Assembly (NCBI GenBank): GCA_021399435.1 | Contig: JAJTUP010000129.1 | Span: 62,001-126,000, forward strand | Direction: 5' to 3' | DNA length: 64,000 nt | Source of the DNA: Diaporthe sp. PMI_573 | Taxonomy: Eukaryota > Ascomycota > Sordariomycetes > Diaporthales > Diaporthaceae | Made by a program: the position numbers and the translations under genes | Part shown: positions 1 to 9,861 of the stretch, one piece after another | Layout of the letters: the number at the start of each line of letters is the position of its first letter | How positions within the stretch are numbered: the stretch's first letter is position 1 | The notes under the pieces: generated by a model | Database searches by the model: none | What the model was told of the DNA's origin: nothing | The model's input: only the letters and a program-made list of their open reading frames with translations

Positions 1-1194
1 AACAACGCCTGGGAAGGCTACCTCACCGCTGACGAGCCCACCGGTACCCGAATCCCAATCGACGACCCCGAACGTGTTCTGATCAACAACCGCTATTACT
101 TCCACCACCCTTCCTATCCGGCCTCCGATCCGAAGTACCCCATAGTTGCCGATTTTCAGTCATGGGAATTCCCTTCACAGCTCCCGTCATACTGGCACTC
201 ACTTGTCATACCTCCCAGGGAGCCCTTACTTCAACCGCCGCAATGCTGTGTAGTCACGGGCCGCCATATACCACTAGAATCTGCTCACTTGGTTCCAGTC
301 AATCAGACTTTTTGGTTTAATACGAATTCAATGGACAGGTTTCAACAACAGACGGGCCAGGAAAATATCAACTGGATCAATCAGCCCGATAATAAGTGTC
401 TGCTGACAAAAGACCTCCATGCCCTCTCCGGCCAAGGCTATTTGGTTTTTGTTCCCCGTCCATGTACAAAACCTGGCGGCGAGTCGAGCGGGATTGCTAC
501 TTACACTTCATCTCAGCCTCATCCGGGCTCTGCATCCTCCTACGTGCCGCCACGTCGACTAGCACTTGTCAACTACATACTAAGGCCCAATCCTTTCCAC
601 GAGCTTGTCGACCTCTACCATCTCCGTTCCTTAGAACCCATCCAGGGCATTCCACCTGAATATATCTTCGCCCATTTCGCATACTCTATCTTCGGTACGT
701 GCGTCTTCTTCAAGGACGATGGTTGGGCACGGAAATGTATTCAGCTGGAGGTGGAGGCCGGACGCCCCCGGTATAAGACCAGGGACAATCCGCAGACAGA
801 CTTCAAGAAGCCCGGCAGGAGCCCGACCAAGCGACGCACAGCTTCGTACAGCTCACCTATAGGAAAGCGGACTCGCAGTAGCAGCACCAGCAGGCAAGGC
901 GTCGCCGAATGGCTCTCATTTGTCCACGAGATAGACTCGAGCGAAGAGGATGAGCCGCCACGTGGTCGCTCACTCCGGCGGCATGGGAGGGTGCCAGGGC
1001 TTACTCGGTCCCCGTACTCACCAGAGCTCGATCACCTAGCGTTAAACACCAGCCGCACCGTCACGGAAGAACCGTTTCCGGTCGTTGTGGATGACGATGG
1101 ATTTGGTCTTGGGGCGCCTGCCGGTGACGGGCGGAAACGCTCCCGCTCCCACTCACGCCCGAGGAAACGCCTCAGGCGAGAAACAGATGCATAA
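1..1194 (+). CDS. HNH endonuclease domain protein, 5' partial
   Basis: The frame is open from the first base, so the N-terminus lies outside the window. Around codons 80-140 it reads CCVTGR, then SAHLVPVN, WFNTNSM and finally KDLHAL followed by YLVFVP. This is the fungal HNH_2-type nuclease layout, with the two histidines at 286-288 and 418-420 and Asn-rich spacing between them. The second half is rich in Arg, Ser and acidic residues with basic KRTR and RKRLRR stretches, consistent with a nuclear protein of low complexity. Such HNH proteins are common and mostly uncharacterised in filamentous ascomycetes; DNA cleavage is inferred from the fold only. No intron is needed. The first residues (NAWEGYLTADEPTG) resemble the region that usually precedes the HNH domain, so only a short N-terminal part is probably missing. 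Confidence 0.8.
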   Translation, partial: NNAWEGYLTADEPTGTRIPIDDPERVLINNRYYFHHPSYPASDPKYPIVADFQSWEFPSQLPSYWHSLVIPPREPLLQPPQCCVVTGRHIPLESAHLVPVNQTFWFNTNSMDRFQQQTGQENINWINQPDNKCLLTKDLHALSGQGYLVFVPRPCTKPGGESSGIATYTSSQPHPGSASSYVPPRRLALVNYILRPNPFHELVDLYHLRSLEPIQGIPPEYIFAHFAYSIFGTCVFFKDDGWARKCIQLEVEAGRPRYKTRDNPQTDFKKPGRSPTKRRTASYSSPIGKRTRSSSTSRQGVAEWLSFVHEIDSSEEDEPPRGRSLRRHGRVPGLTRSPYSPELDHLALNTSRTVTEEPFPVVVDDDGFGLGAPAGDGRKRSRSHSRPRKRLRRETDA

Positions 1195-1842
1195 CGTAAT
1201 GGTATGGAGGGCACATCAGTCTTGAGGTTTCGTAATTTAAGTGCAAGACATGAATAACGTATGGGGAATAGATCCGCGGTTACTACGAAGAGGATTTCTG
1301 AAGCGCATGGTGCACAAGGTCAAGGTACACACTCGCCCCTTCTATAGAGCAGAAACACCATAATGGAACGACGCTGATAATCCTTTGACTGTTGCAGGGC
1401 ACTTACCCTTCGAGATTCCCAAGGCTCCTGAAAAGAAGAAGGATTGTTGGGACCTGTTTATGACAAGAGATTGCAATATCCTCTCCGTTCAAGCTGTCAG
1501 TCCATCAGAGTCTTCCGAGCACGGGCAGTATATAGGGACACTCGATCTACATCAACACGGCTTCTGGGACAGAAGGAAAAGAAGGAATGGAAACCTCGGG
1601 CAAGTCCGTACAGCAAATACAAAATGACGGCAGTACGTCATCAGGGAGCATATGATGAGCAACCACGACCACTAGAATTCGAAGCCTATTCAACGTCTTG
1701 AAGCAGCCGGCGAGGCTGAAATCGTGGTGGGAGTGCGGATTTCCGGAAGTGGGTATGTAAGCATCTTGAACGGATTAGGGTTGATACTGTAAACCTGAAA
1801 TTCGACTAATACTCACAATGTCTCCCAGAGCTGGCGACCTAT
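1195..1842. other. Intergenic, nothing recognised
   Basis: Only two overlapping short frames (about 80-85 codons, 1385-1701) occur. Neither has a recognisable domain or a convincing start. The stretch contains the 3' flank of the HNH gene. Confidence 0.5.
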
Positions 1843-1950
1843 CTACCATTCCATTTCCTTCATACAACCTTCTTTGCAGACCATTTTGCTACAAACCTTA
1901 TTTTTTATGTCAACCGCTCTTACAACACAATAGCCTTTAACACCGCCGGC
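1843..1950 (-). pseudogene. Relic related to the 13.3-13.7 kb fragment
   Basis: A 36-codon minus-strand frame ending in a stop reads GGVK, then RAVDIKNKVCSKMVCKEG. The fragment at 13311-13754 has GGVKDPRIARAVEIRKRV followed by CSKLVWREGL. The two are clearly homologous, so one gene family left two decayed copies in this window. Its function is unknown. It lies directly downstream of the adenylyltransferase-like fragment on the same strand, but whether both belonged to one gene cannot be told. Confidence 0.5.
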
Positions 1951-1967
1951 CAAAAGAGTGCAGCAAT

Positions 1968-2333
1968 TTATACGCCCTGGATAACAATTTGTATGCCTTG
2001 ATTTACCTCTCTCTTGGCGCAGTTTCTTATTGGCTCAGTTGGACCACTGTTCCAAAAGCCGTCCTTTAGAATTTCAACATGCCCCCTGTGAGGCGGGTTG
2101 AATGCGCCGGGGTATATTATTATGTAGTTGGTCTGGTCTGATCGGAGAACAGGTTTGATCCTACGGTCCCTGCGCACAGACGCAGCAGGTGGTTCTGTCA
2201 TGCTCTTCCAGGCCTGGAGGAGGTGCGCATCGAGTTGCGTCTTCTTCCCGGCCTGGAGGAGACGCACGTCGTCTTGCGACATCCTCCAGGCCCGGAGGAG
2301 ATATCCATCGAGATTTTCAGTCCTGGCTCCCAT
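1968..2333 (-). pseudogene. Nucleotidyltransferase-like (NMNAT-type) N-terminal fragment
   Basis: The 121-residue frame starts at an ATG and contains YPGAFNPPHRGHVEILKDGF. This is the GxFxPxHxGH nucleotide-binding signature of the adenylyltransferase/cytidylyltransferase superfamily, as seen in fungal nicotinamide-nucleotide adenylyltransferase-like proteins. Family members run a few hundred residues further; here the similarity stops about 20 residues after the motif and the frame ends, so only the N-terminal end survives. Residues 11-49 are three 13-residue tandem repeats (LLRAW/LLQAG/LLQAW units). Judged a truncated pseudogene; a short expressed protein cannot be excluded. Confidence 0.65.
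2211..2327. repeat. 39-bp tandem repeat, three copies
   Basis: Units begin with GGCCTGGAGGAG or GGCCCGGAGGAG at 2211, 2250 and 2289. The period is exactly 39 bp (13 codons), so the repeat stays in frame on the minus strand and builds the N-terminus of the adenylyltransferase-like fragment. The third unit is the most diverged at its end. Confidence 0.75.
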
Positions 2334-3085
2334 GGCTGCCTTGATTCAGAGTTTGTTTGCAAATGTTTTGCTGCTTCCAGGTTTCGCTTGAGAGATGATT
2401 TGAAGTTGATGGATGATGTTATCCTGAGGGGGCCACACATCTTTACTCGTCCTTTGTAAATTGATAATGGGCCGGGTCCGTAGTAACTTTGTATTATTTC
2501 GGGTTACAAGCTGCGCCCTAGATTCACAAAGGATGATTGGAAGTTGGCATCGCATTCCTGAAGCGGGTCAACTTAGTGGCCGGCTTCAATTGTGGTTGGG
2601 TGTCTTGCAACACCAACAATGACATAGAACACCAACAGTGTACTTTGAGATAGGCTAGGCTTTCGATCTGAGACAGCCCTGTAAAAATCTTTGGACGAGT
2701 ACTTGCGGAAGCTGACAAAGGGTAATGCTGGGCCTTGGCAGGGCCTGCGCCATGATTTTCAGCCAGAGGCAGGGAAGTTGTATAAGCGACTCTACAGTTG
2801 GGCTTGGAGGCCTCCTTAGTTGAGTGCTTTTGAGGATTCAGGTCTTCTCCTTAAGTTTGCGCTCAGTGACTCATCTTCGGTTTGCGTGGTTGGTGTTAAG
2901 GACGAAGGCCTGGAGCGCGGTAAAGTGGAAAAAGTGCGGAGACCACAAAACAGACCCTATTTACGTAAGCTTGGGAAACCCTATTTAAAGCGGCCACTAT
3001 CCGGGCACATCTAAAACGATTTTGCTGCTTCAGTTCAATTAGTTTCAATATCACTGATTACTACACCGTTACGGAACAGGAACAT
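2334..3085. other. Intergenic, nothing recognised
   Basis: Short frames only; no domain, RNA gene or repeat was recognised on either strand. Confidence 0.5.
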
Positions 3086-3284
3086 TGTGACGGCAGCCAC
3101 GGTCAAGCAAACCCTGGCCGTCACAAGGCCCTAACCCTTAGCCCCACAGTCGCGTCAAGACTTCGCGAGTCAGGGACCGCCAGAGCTTCGCTCTCCCCTT
3201 TCTTTTCCTCTCCTCAGCTTAGAATATTCGTTGATAGCGCCAATAGACCCAGCTCCCATGCTGCATCTCGTGCTGGCCGTGACA
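3086..3284. repeat. Possible solo LTR
   Basis: The segment begins TGTGACGGC and ends GCCGTGACA, an imperfect terminal inverted repeat with TG...CA ends as in many fungal Ty3/gypsy LTRs. A second GCCGTCACA lies at about 3116. No target-site duplication is visible and no coding region of such an element adjoins it, so this is a weak call. Confidence 0.3.
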
Positions 3285-4322
3285 ACAGCTAGGGGACGTT
3301 TTAGTTGTTGCTGTCAGATGTAACGGTACGGTGGTAAGACCCAAGGAAATAGCGGTTAGGGGCTACAGGGTATAGGAAGAATAATCTAAAAAAATATCAG
3401 CAAAGACCTAGTTAGTGAAGAATGATCCCTGAGCGAGATATGCTGAGACCTAAGCATTAGGAATCCTTTATATCAATCGAAGATGGCGCAAAAGTTAGAC
3501 GGTAATTTATTTGACGTGGAGATGATCAAGGATAGAGGGAATGATCAACGATCAATAGAATCACGAAGAACCAGTGCCCGCCCGTCGGTTGATTGAGTGG
3601 TCATTAAGATGTACAAATATGTTTTCGCGTGAAGATATTTGCCGCTAAGTACAAAGGCCAAGCAGCAAGGAAGTCTAATGTCGTTATCAGAGCCGTGGAG
3701 AAGACGGCCAGCCAGGCTACGCGGTAAGGAAAACAATCATCCCGTATTTCTGGGGGGAGAAGGACATCAAGGATCTCAACATATACCCCTGGAGCGCCAC
3801 GCCGAAGAGAAACAAGTTCGCCAGGAGCTGATCGCGCGCGGGCGCAAGTATGCGGAGCTGGCCAAGGCCCCGTACCAGCTCATGTGCGGGCTAGTAGAGA
3901 CGAAATGTTCTGTGAATGCGTTTATCAGCTCATCGTTGAGCCAGTAATCCCACGTCAGTTGCACTTAGGCTGACTTGGCTATGGATCCTCAATCGACCTA
4001 TCAATTGGGTCGCTACTGTGGTCCAGGCCTTATGCTCGAGGTAATGACTCCTATGCGAGTTAGGAAATTTCGCTTGACGTAAGCCCTTTGCCAGTGCGGG
4101 GTTCGTGCCATGTGCTGTACCTCTGTGTGACCTTAGTCGGGCACCAGGGAAACGAAATTCCCCCCCGCGCGTCGGTGCTGTCTCGTATGCCCGCCTACTC
4201 TTCCTCGATACGTCAACAACTGATCCGAAACCTCTACCTTTGCTGCGTTACCGAATTGAGTTTTCACCGTCTTACACGACAAGTTTTCTACCTTCTGCAT
4301 ACCCTTGTTCCCCAAGACTCCC
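3285..4322. other. Intergenic and promoter side of the 4.3-kb gene
   Basis: A 90-codon plus frame from 3678 to 3947 has a plausible helical stretch (HAEEKQVRQELIARGRKY) but no recognised domain, and it may be an exon relic. The last few hundred bases are the presumed promoter of the coiled-coil gene at 4323. Confidence 0.4.
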
Positions 4323-5990
4323 ATGGACCAAAACTTGGAATCTCCGTCGGCTGGGATATCTGCCGCGAACCTGCCAAATGAACTCATGGACCCGCAGACT
4401 TCGCTCTTTGGGCTGTTGGAAAGAGACCACACACCAGAACGAACGGGCCTAGATAACGAGCACGAAGCTCGGGAGTCAGAAATCAATGCGCGTCTCCGCC
4501 ACGAGAAAGACTACTTTATTTTGAGCTTGAATCAGACCTTCCAAAAGATGCAAGAGGCTGTTGTGAAGATATTGAATTCCACCGTCGCCAATCAAGTACA
4601 CCTGCACTTGGAGAGAGACAAGCTCCGTCGCAATTCTGAAGAAAGGAAACGAATGGCCGTGGCGAATGTCCTTAAGATGGTCACAGATGTGATTTGCAAT
4701 TCGACAGCAGAGCAAAACATGACATTGGGCTCTCTAGTAAGGGCATTGACTTCCCCTACGATGGCGGTAAACGTTTGAATAGCTGGGAGTCTCCATACAG
4801 TAAATGCTGACGACGACAATAAACAGGCCACTACTATTGACGGGTTTCCGGGCACGGGCACGCTGCATCGAGCGCATTCGCCACATCCACATCGCTCGGA
4901 TACGACACTGTCTAATGGAGTAGCCCGAGTCGGCACGGTCCCCCGGTCTCCCACTCTACAGCCACCTGCGCCTACACCTACAAGCGACTCGTTATGCTCC
5001 GAAACACATCCGCGTGAACAGCTAATATCTGACAATCGTGCATCACAGCAAAAGCCTGGCACAGCATTAACTTCAGCCACTCTACCCAGCCAGGCAAAGA
5101 GGACGAGGACTGACTTACCAGATGAAAGCACGACGATCACGACAAAACGCCAACGTGTAGATCACTTAGCAGCAGAGCAGACCCCTACGGACAACTCGGC
5201 CGAAAATACGGCAAACCGCGAGATCACCTTCGACATGGTCTTTCAAGACGGTCAGGCCAAATATAAGCACAAGATCTTCGAATTAAAGGAAGGATCGGGT
5301 GATTGGTACATCGTTAAGTGCGATAAACACGAAACGCACTTTGGCTTTAAGAACCCCGTACGCGGCGCCGCCACACACATTAATAGCCCCTGCCATGGCA
5401 ACTTGCAAAGGACGAACGACCTTGCCATTCGGGAGTGTGGGTTTCTTGTGACGGATTGTACAGCTGAGCTTGCGCAAGCAAACAACAAAATGTTCGAGGA
5501 CGCACTGAGAGAAAAATACAAGATCCTGGGACAGTCGAACACCAAGGTTGCAAACAATCAGCGAGGTCGCCCAAGGAAAAGGCAAAGAAACCCGCGAAAA
5601 ACGAACACCGACGACAGATGCAGTAATTTGACGAACTGTGTTGGATCTAGCGAGAAGCTAGCTGATTGCATCACCATTCCTTTAGCGTCAGAACCGCGTA
5701 TAGATGCAGAGGTCGCGAATACTCAGGGCCCCGGTGGTCTTCATGAACGCTCGGCCCCAAGAAAGCAGGGCGCTGACCATGTGGTCATTGCTCCTGCGTC
5801 AGAACTTCAGTGCTCGGACACTGAGAGTCTTCGCGTCACCGGGGGAACGCCACCTAGGAATCTAGGTACAACTGACAGTGGCTTATCATCCGGATATGCA
5901 GCGGCTGCCAACGCCCTTTTGCAGCTCCGCGAAGGTACGCTTGATGCCAACGGATATCACCTTCGTGAGGAGTGCCCCGCAACAAGGTGA
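4323..5990 (+). CDS. Coiled-coil / C-H-H-H-H domain protein, paralogue A
   Basis: Two exons, 4323-4766 and 4827-5990, give 535 residues. The 60-bp intron has GTAAAC at the donor, CTGAC near the branch and ACAG at the acceptor; it is in phase 0 and the joined frame is stop-free. The ATG is chosen because the frame upstream has only a TTG and because the paralogue at 21870-23816 starts at the aligned residue (MDQ/MDP). Residues about 30-115 are a charged coiled coil. The middle is Ser/Thr/Pro rich with basic KRTRT-type patches. Residues about 283-375 form a compact domain with Cys313, His316, His319, His332 and His338 inside DWYIVKC..H..HFGF..NP...GAA.HINSP.HG, a likely metal-binding or nucleic-acid-binding module. 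I do not recognise a named family; similar domains seem widespread in fungal hypothetical proteins. Function unknown. Confidence 0.75.
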
Positions 5991-7080
5991 CTAAGCTAAG
6001 TCACGTCATGGATATATTGGATATGAGTTAGGGTCTGGATTGCAACTTCGGTGGCGGGAGTGACCGCCTGTGCAGACGGACATCTGGCGGGCGCACATCG
6101 TAATTGTGGGTTGGTAGTAGGGATTCATAGTCACTCATCACTGCTGCTGTGATATACCTGGGTACCAATCGACATTCGAGGAATTTAGATTTCCACTCCA
6201 TCATCGCAGAGGTACTTGATCAAGATATACCCGAGACATTGCATTCATGGCAACCAAGACTGGTCTCACGTTGAACAGTATAGTTGCGGGCATAGAGGCT
6301 AACCCCGTGGAATCGCCAACTTGGCCGAAACCACCATCATCAGAGGTGTTACCCACATCCATTGCTGCCAGCTCGCCGTGCCGGTCTGGACCTCAGAATT
6401 TATTAACCAAAGTTCCGCTTATCTCGTTCCATTCACGCTGCTTGGTGAAATGTGAATGCTTCTTCAATTCAAAGCTTGGCATGTTTTGGCTCTAATGAGC
6501 GTAGCCCCAGGTTCCTAGGCACGTGTAAACGGAGACAACATTGCTTCCTCGTTATTTTATTCCCAACTGGGGCCACATATGTGGGATAATTTCAGCAACC
6601 CAAAAAAAAAGTCACGCAACGGAGCCATACTAGAGATAGTTTAGACGTGGACTTAGACGTGACCCGATTGTGTCCGTATACCTGTTCAAAAAGAGAGTGG
6701 CCCTTTCGATTTGGTGAATGGCCCTTGCTAGATTCCTGTTGGGGCGGCCAGGGTTAACCTGTTATAGAATTATAACTACCTAGGGGGCCCTTGTTGCCTT
6801 TTTCTTCCAAAGCAATCCCTTAACCACTTTGACGTAGTTCACATCCCAACATTACTGGACCCTTCATTTGAAATCCTCCAAGATGCCTAGAGGTGCTTAT
6901 GATGTGTTTGCCACCAACAATCCTCGTCCAAAGCCGAACCTATCGAAAGTTCAGCTTGGATCCTCCAACATAGGCAAAGGAAGTATTTTATTTAAAAGCA
7001 AGAGAAAACTACAGGCAAATATGGCACCAAAGCTGAACAGTAGCACAGCCAATCCATAGATAATAGCTTGGGCAACCTAA
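5991..7080. other. Intergenic, no supported gene
   Basis: Contains 63-82-codon frames (6247-6495 and 6883-7059) with no recognised domain, plus a poly-A run near 6601. Nothing further is supported. Confidence 0.45.
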
Positions 7081-7248
7081 AGGGAAGAAAATCACGAAGA
7101 ACATAAGCCCATTGTGGCTGCTCTAATGGATGCTGGTGCAAATCCAACCATCATGGACTACAATGGGAATACAGCAATTACAATAGCAAGCAAAACGGGA
7201 CATAAGAGGATTATTAAGATGTTGAATGAACAACATAATGACGCTTGA
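7081..7248 (+). pseudogene. Ankyrin-repeat C-terminal relic
   Basis: A 55-codon frame ending in TGA reads PIVAALMDAGANPTIMDYNG then NTAITIASKTGHKRIIKML. This is the final one to two ankyrin repeats (L..GA.P...D..G.TA...A...GH..I...L) of a larger protein. No start or upstream repeats survive in frame, so it is a relic. Two further ankyrin relics occur at 19.2 and 44.0 kb. Confidence 0.6.
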
Positions 7249-7727
7249 AAAAAAAAAAAGTCATCAGCTGCCTATGAACTCTGATCGGGGGTGTGGAAGA
7301 CCAAGGAAAATCACATCCCAGACCTCAAACCATTGTTCATGCAGCGGCTTCTCTTCTCGACATTTGTCCACCTGCGGTAGGTTTTTGAAGCATTGTCGCA
7401 ACCGCCGTCTTCCCATCGTGCGGATCTTAAGCCTCCCATTCGACCACTAGTGGCGAGACAGAAGAGTGTAATGCCGCTCAGGCTTTGGAAGTCTTTGACT
7501 CGCCTGCTAAGTGATATTATGATCCTGCGATGGAAAGCAACCTGTACAGAATGATATAGTGCTGACCTTGTTATATGGTACAAAACTAATTTTTTTTTGC
7601 TCGTTATTCTCAATATTCTCAATTTCGTATCTTGTCGAGCCTGTCTGTCTCTCTGATTTTCCATCTGCATTCGCTTCCCGTCTTTGGCTCTACATATCCT
7701 CCGGCTACATCTGGACCGAGAAGCGAC
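7249..7727. other. Promoter side of the 7.7-kb gene
   Basis: Contains a 12-bp poly-A near 7248, a T-rich stretch around 7591-7600 and pyrimidine-rich sequence just before the ATG at 7728, as is usual upstream of fungal genes. Nothing else was recognised. Confidence 0.45.
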
Positions 7728-8936
7728 ATGGCGTCCCCCAGCGCCCCTCCCGAACCTATCCGTTGTACATGTACTCGTCCCTCCTGTACTCGGCCGCTAG
7801 TGGATGAGGAGGTTGACGATGACAAGGTGGACTGCGATCTGGATGAGCTAGAAAAAACGCTAGAAAAGAACGAAAACGGGCAACAAGTCCCACATGGGGT
7901 GCCACGGGAAGGCGAAGACGACGACAACGCTGCTTCGAGCTCGGATTCGGACGAGGAGCCGACCGACTACCTCTATAGAAACAGGACAGACGACGAATCG
8001 GACGACGAATCGTCGCTAGTGGATCCGGGAGAGGGTCCTGACGCCGAGTCCGACTGTAACGACAGGTTCTATCTCGAGGGCGGAAAATGGAGGAAGCGTT
8101 ATCATGTAGAGGACAGCCGGAAACGAGACCGAAACAGGCAGTACGACCTGCAGAAATACGAGTGCAAAGTCCGCATCGAACGGGCCGTTCTCCTGGCCAA
8201 GCTCGCATGCATCGGTGGCTCGGCCTCTCTATGCGCTATGCCCCCCGACGACAAGCTGGAGACGCGCTTCGCGCCGTGGAAGACGGTGGATTGGACGAAG
8301 CCCGATGTTTCGGGCGTGCAGGCGGCTATGGACGGCTCGCGGCTGCAGCCGCAGGCGATTAATCGCTTGATCGCCTTCTTCGACGCCCATCCGCACATAA
8401 AGCTCGAAATGTGCGCTACCTTCTGCCAGGAGGCTTATGGCGTGGTTGACGATGCGCAGCCGCCGCGCGCTTACGCCTGTCTCTCCGAGTTCCAGTTTGA
8501 CAAGAGCTGCATGTTGGAGGTAATGGAGACAGCAGCCGGCACCGAGGACGACAGCGCCACCATCACCACCACCACCACCACCACAGACGCACGCATGACG
8601 CTGTTTTATTTCACGTTTGAGGTGGTGGACGAAGGCGCGATTGCGGCCGCGCGGGCGGTGTACGGCGACTTCGTGCCCGAATACACATACGCGGGCCCCC
8701 TGGCCCAGGGGCACGGGCAGCCGGATCTGAATGTATGGAAGATTGAGTGCGCACGGGGGCGGCCCTTCTCAGCAGAGGCAGGGCGACTTACGCTGGGAAT
8801 CAACGGACTGCGCTACGAGACAGTGCTACGTTCGTACTCCGACTTTGCCATGGCGCCGTCCTCGTTGAGAAAGCGCCTCCCACAAGGCAGGCAGTTGCTT
8901 GTCTCCTCCATTCCGCGGGTATCGGAAGGGTGCTAG
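7728..8936 (+). CDS. Orphan acidic protein, 402 aa
   Basis: Start chosen at the first ATG (context GACATGG); the frame upstream has only non-ATG starts. Residues 1-125 are strongly acidic and Ser-rich (DEEVDDDKVD, SSSDSDEEPTD, DDESDDESS) with two CTxP/CTRP motifs near the N-terminus. A charged basic patch (GGKWRKRYH..SRKRDRNRQYD) follows, then a compact C-terminal half of about 250 residues. That half carries a poly-Thr tract encoded by an ACC/CAC microsatellite around 8560-8582. No transmembrane segment or signal peptide is seen. Codon use is GC-rich compared with the AT-rich flanks, supporting real coding. The family is not recognised; the acidic-basic N-terminus would suit a nuclear or chromatin-associated role, which is inference only. 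Confidence 0.55.
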   Translation: MASPSAPPEPIRCTCTRPSCTRPLVDEEVDDDKVDCDLDELEKTLEKNENGQQVPHGVPREGEDDDNAASSSDSDEEPTDYLYRNRTDDESDDESSLVDPGEGPDAESDCNDRFYLEGGKWRKRYHVEDSRKRDRNRQYDLQKYECKVRIERAVLLAKLACIGGSASLCAMPPDDKLETRFAPWKTVDWTKPDVSGVQAAMDGSRLQPQAINRLIAFFDAHPHIKLEMCATFCQEAYGVVDDAQPPRAYACLSEFQFDKSCMLEVMETAAGTEDDSATITTTTTTTDARMTLFYFTFEVVDEGAIAAARAVYGDFVPEYTYAGPLAQGHGQPDLNVWKIECARGRPFSAEAGRLTLGINGLRYETVLRSYSDFAMAPSSLRKRLPQGRQLLVSSIPRVSEGC

Positions 8937-9861
8937 ACACGATTCGGAATATAACGATGTGTTCCGCTGATGTGTCTTCGCGAGAGCGAAATTCTTGGGC
9001 GAGGTGTCCAGCCGATCTTTCCTGGCATGGTCGGGATATAGAGCCAGAAGCTTGCAGGGCGTTGGGAACAATTTTCGCAATCTAAGTTGCATGGATTGAT
9101 GAACGGCCGGTTTCTTTATTTTTGTGACTCTATCAGCATACAAATGACCTTTCTTTGCTTTGGTAGTATTTGTGAAGACGTTGTTGTCTAACATTGTGTT
9201 CGGATAATTGAGCCGCGCAGCTTGTCGCGGGCATTATGTTTGAGAAATCAACGTCTTTTTTTTATATTAAGGGATGTCATATATTATAACGACGCAAAAC
9301 AAGCTACAGTACACTACTGTATACATACAGTATCCATCATCCTTATAAAAATAAGTTAGAGCGGAGCAGCTAGGCTATTGCTGTATTTTACTCTCATTAA
9401 TAGTAAAAAGACTGTACTTTGCTGTCAATCGGAACGTACTTCTGACAAGGCTCCATAATATGTTGGCACCACAAGTACTACCAAGCCCTGCCAGATACAA
9501 ATGATGTTCTGCCATTGAAGAAATACAACATAACCGAAAAAGACTATCAACCAATATGTGCTTTATCTTACCCAATATGTTGAATACTAGGCTCCCAAAA
9601 ACGTTGAGTATACATAACCCATTTGCCAAATCCAGCCTGAGGTGCAAAGAGCTCAATCAAATTTGCAGTTTTCCAATAACTGCTCATTCACCATCCCAAT
9701 GACTTTGCCATTCTTTCTCGGGACATACTCTTTATTATGGACGAGTAGCTTAATAGTCTTCATGGCGAAGTCTTCAGCGATGAGACTCTTCGCTACGCTT
9801 TTAATCGCCCGCCAGTTCTTACTTTCGGTCGGTCCCGAAGCCCTGAGAATAACTTCGACTG
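8937..9861. other. AT-rich intergenic, nothing recognised
   Basis: Mostly AT-rich with short TACAGT/TACTGT motifs around 9305-9330. A stretch at about 9757-9990 is open in a frame reading HGEVFSDETLRYAFNRPP and may hold a 5' exon of the next gene, but no ATG or splice pair was convincing. Confidence 0.4.

Noticed and set aside
4592..5140. 182-codon minus frame opposite paralogue A
   Set aside because: It spans the intron and exon junction of the plus-strand gene and has a cysteine-rich random composition; antisense shadow.
7756..8803. Minus-strand frames of up to 161 codons over the 7.7-kb gene
   Set aside because: Products of GC-rich codon use on the plus strand; arginine- and cysteine-rich nonsense without domains.
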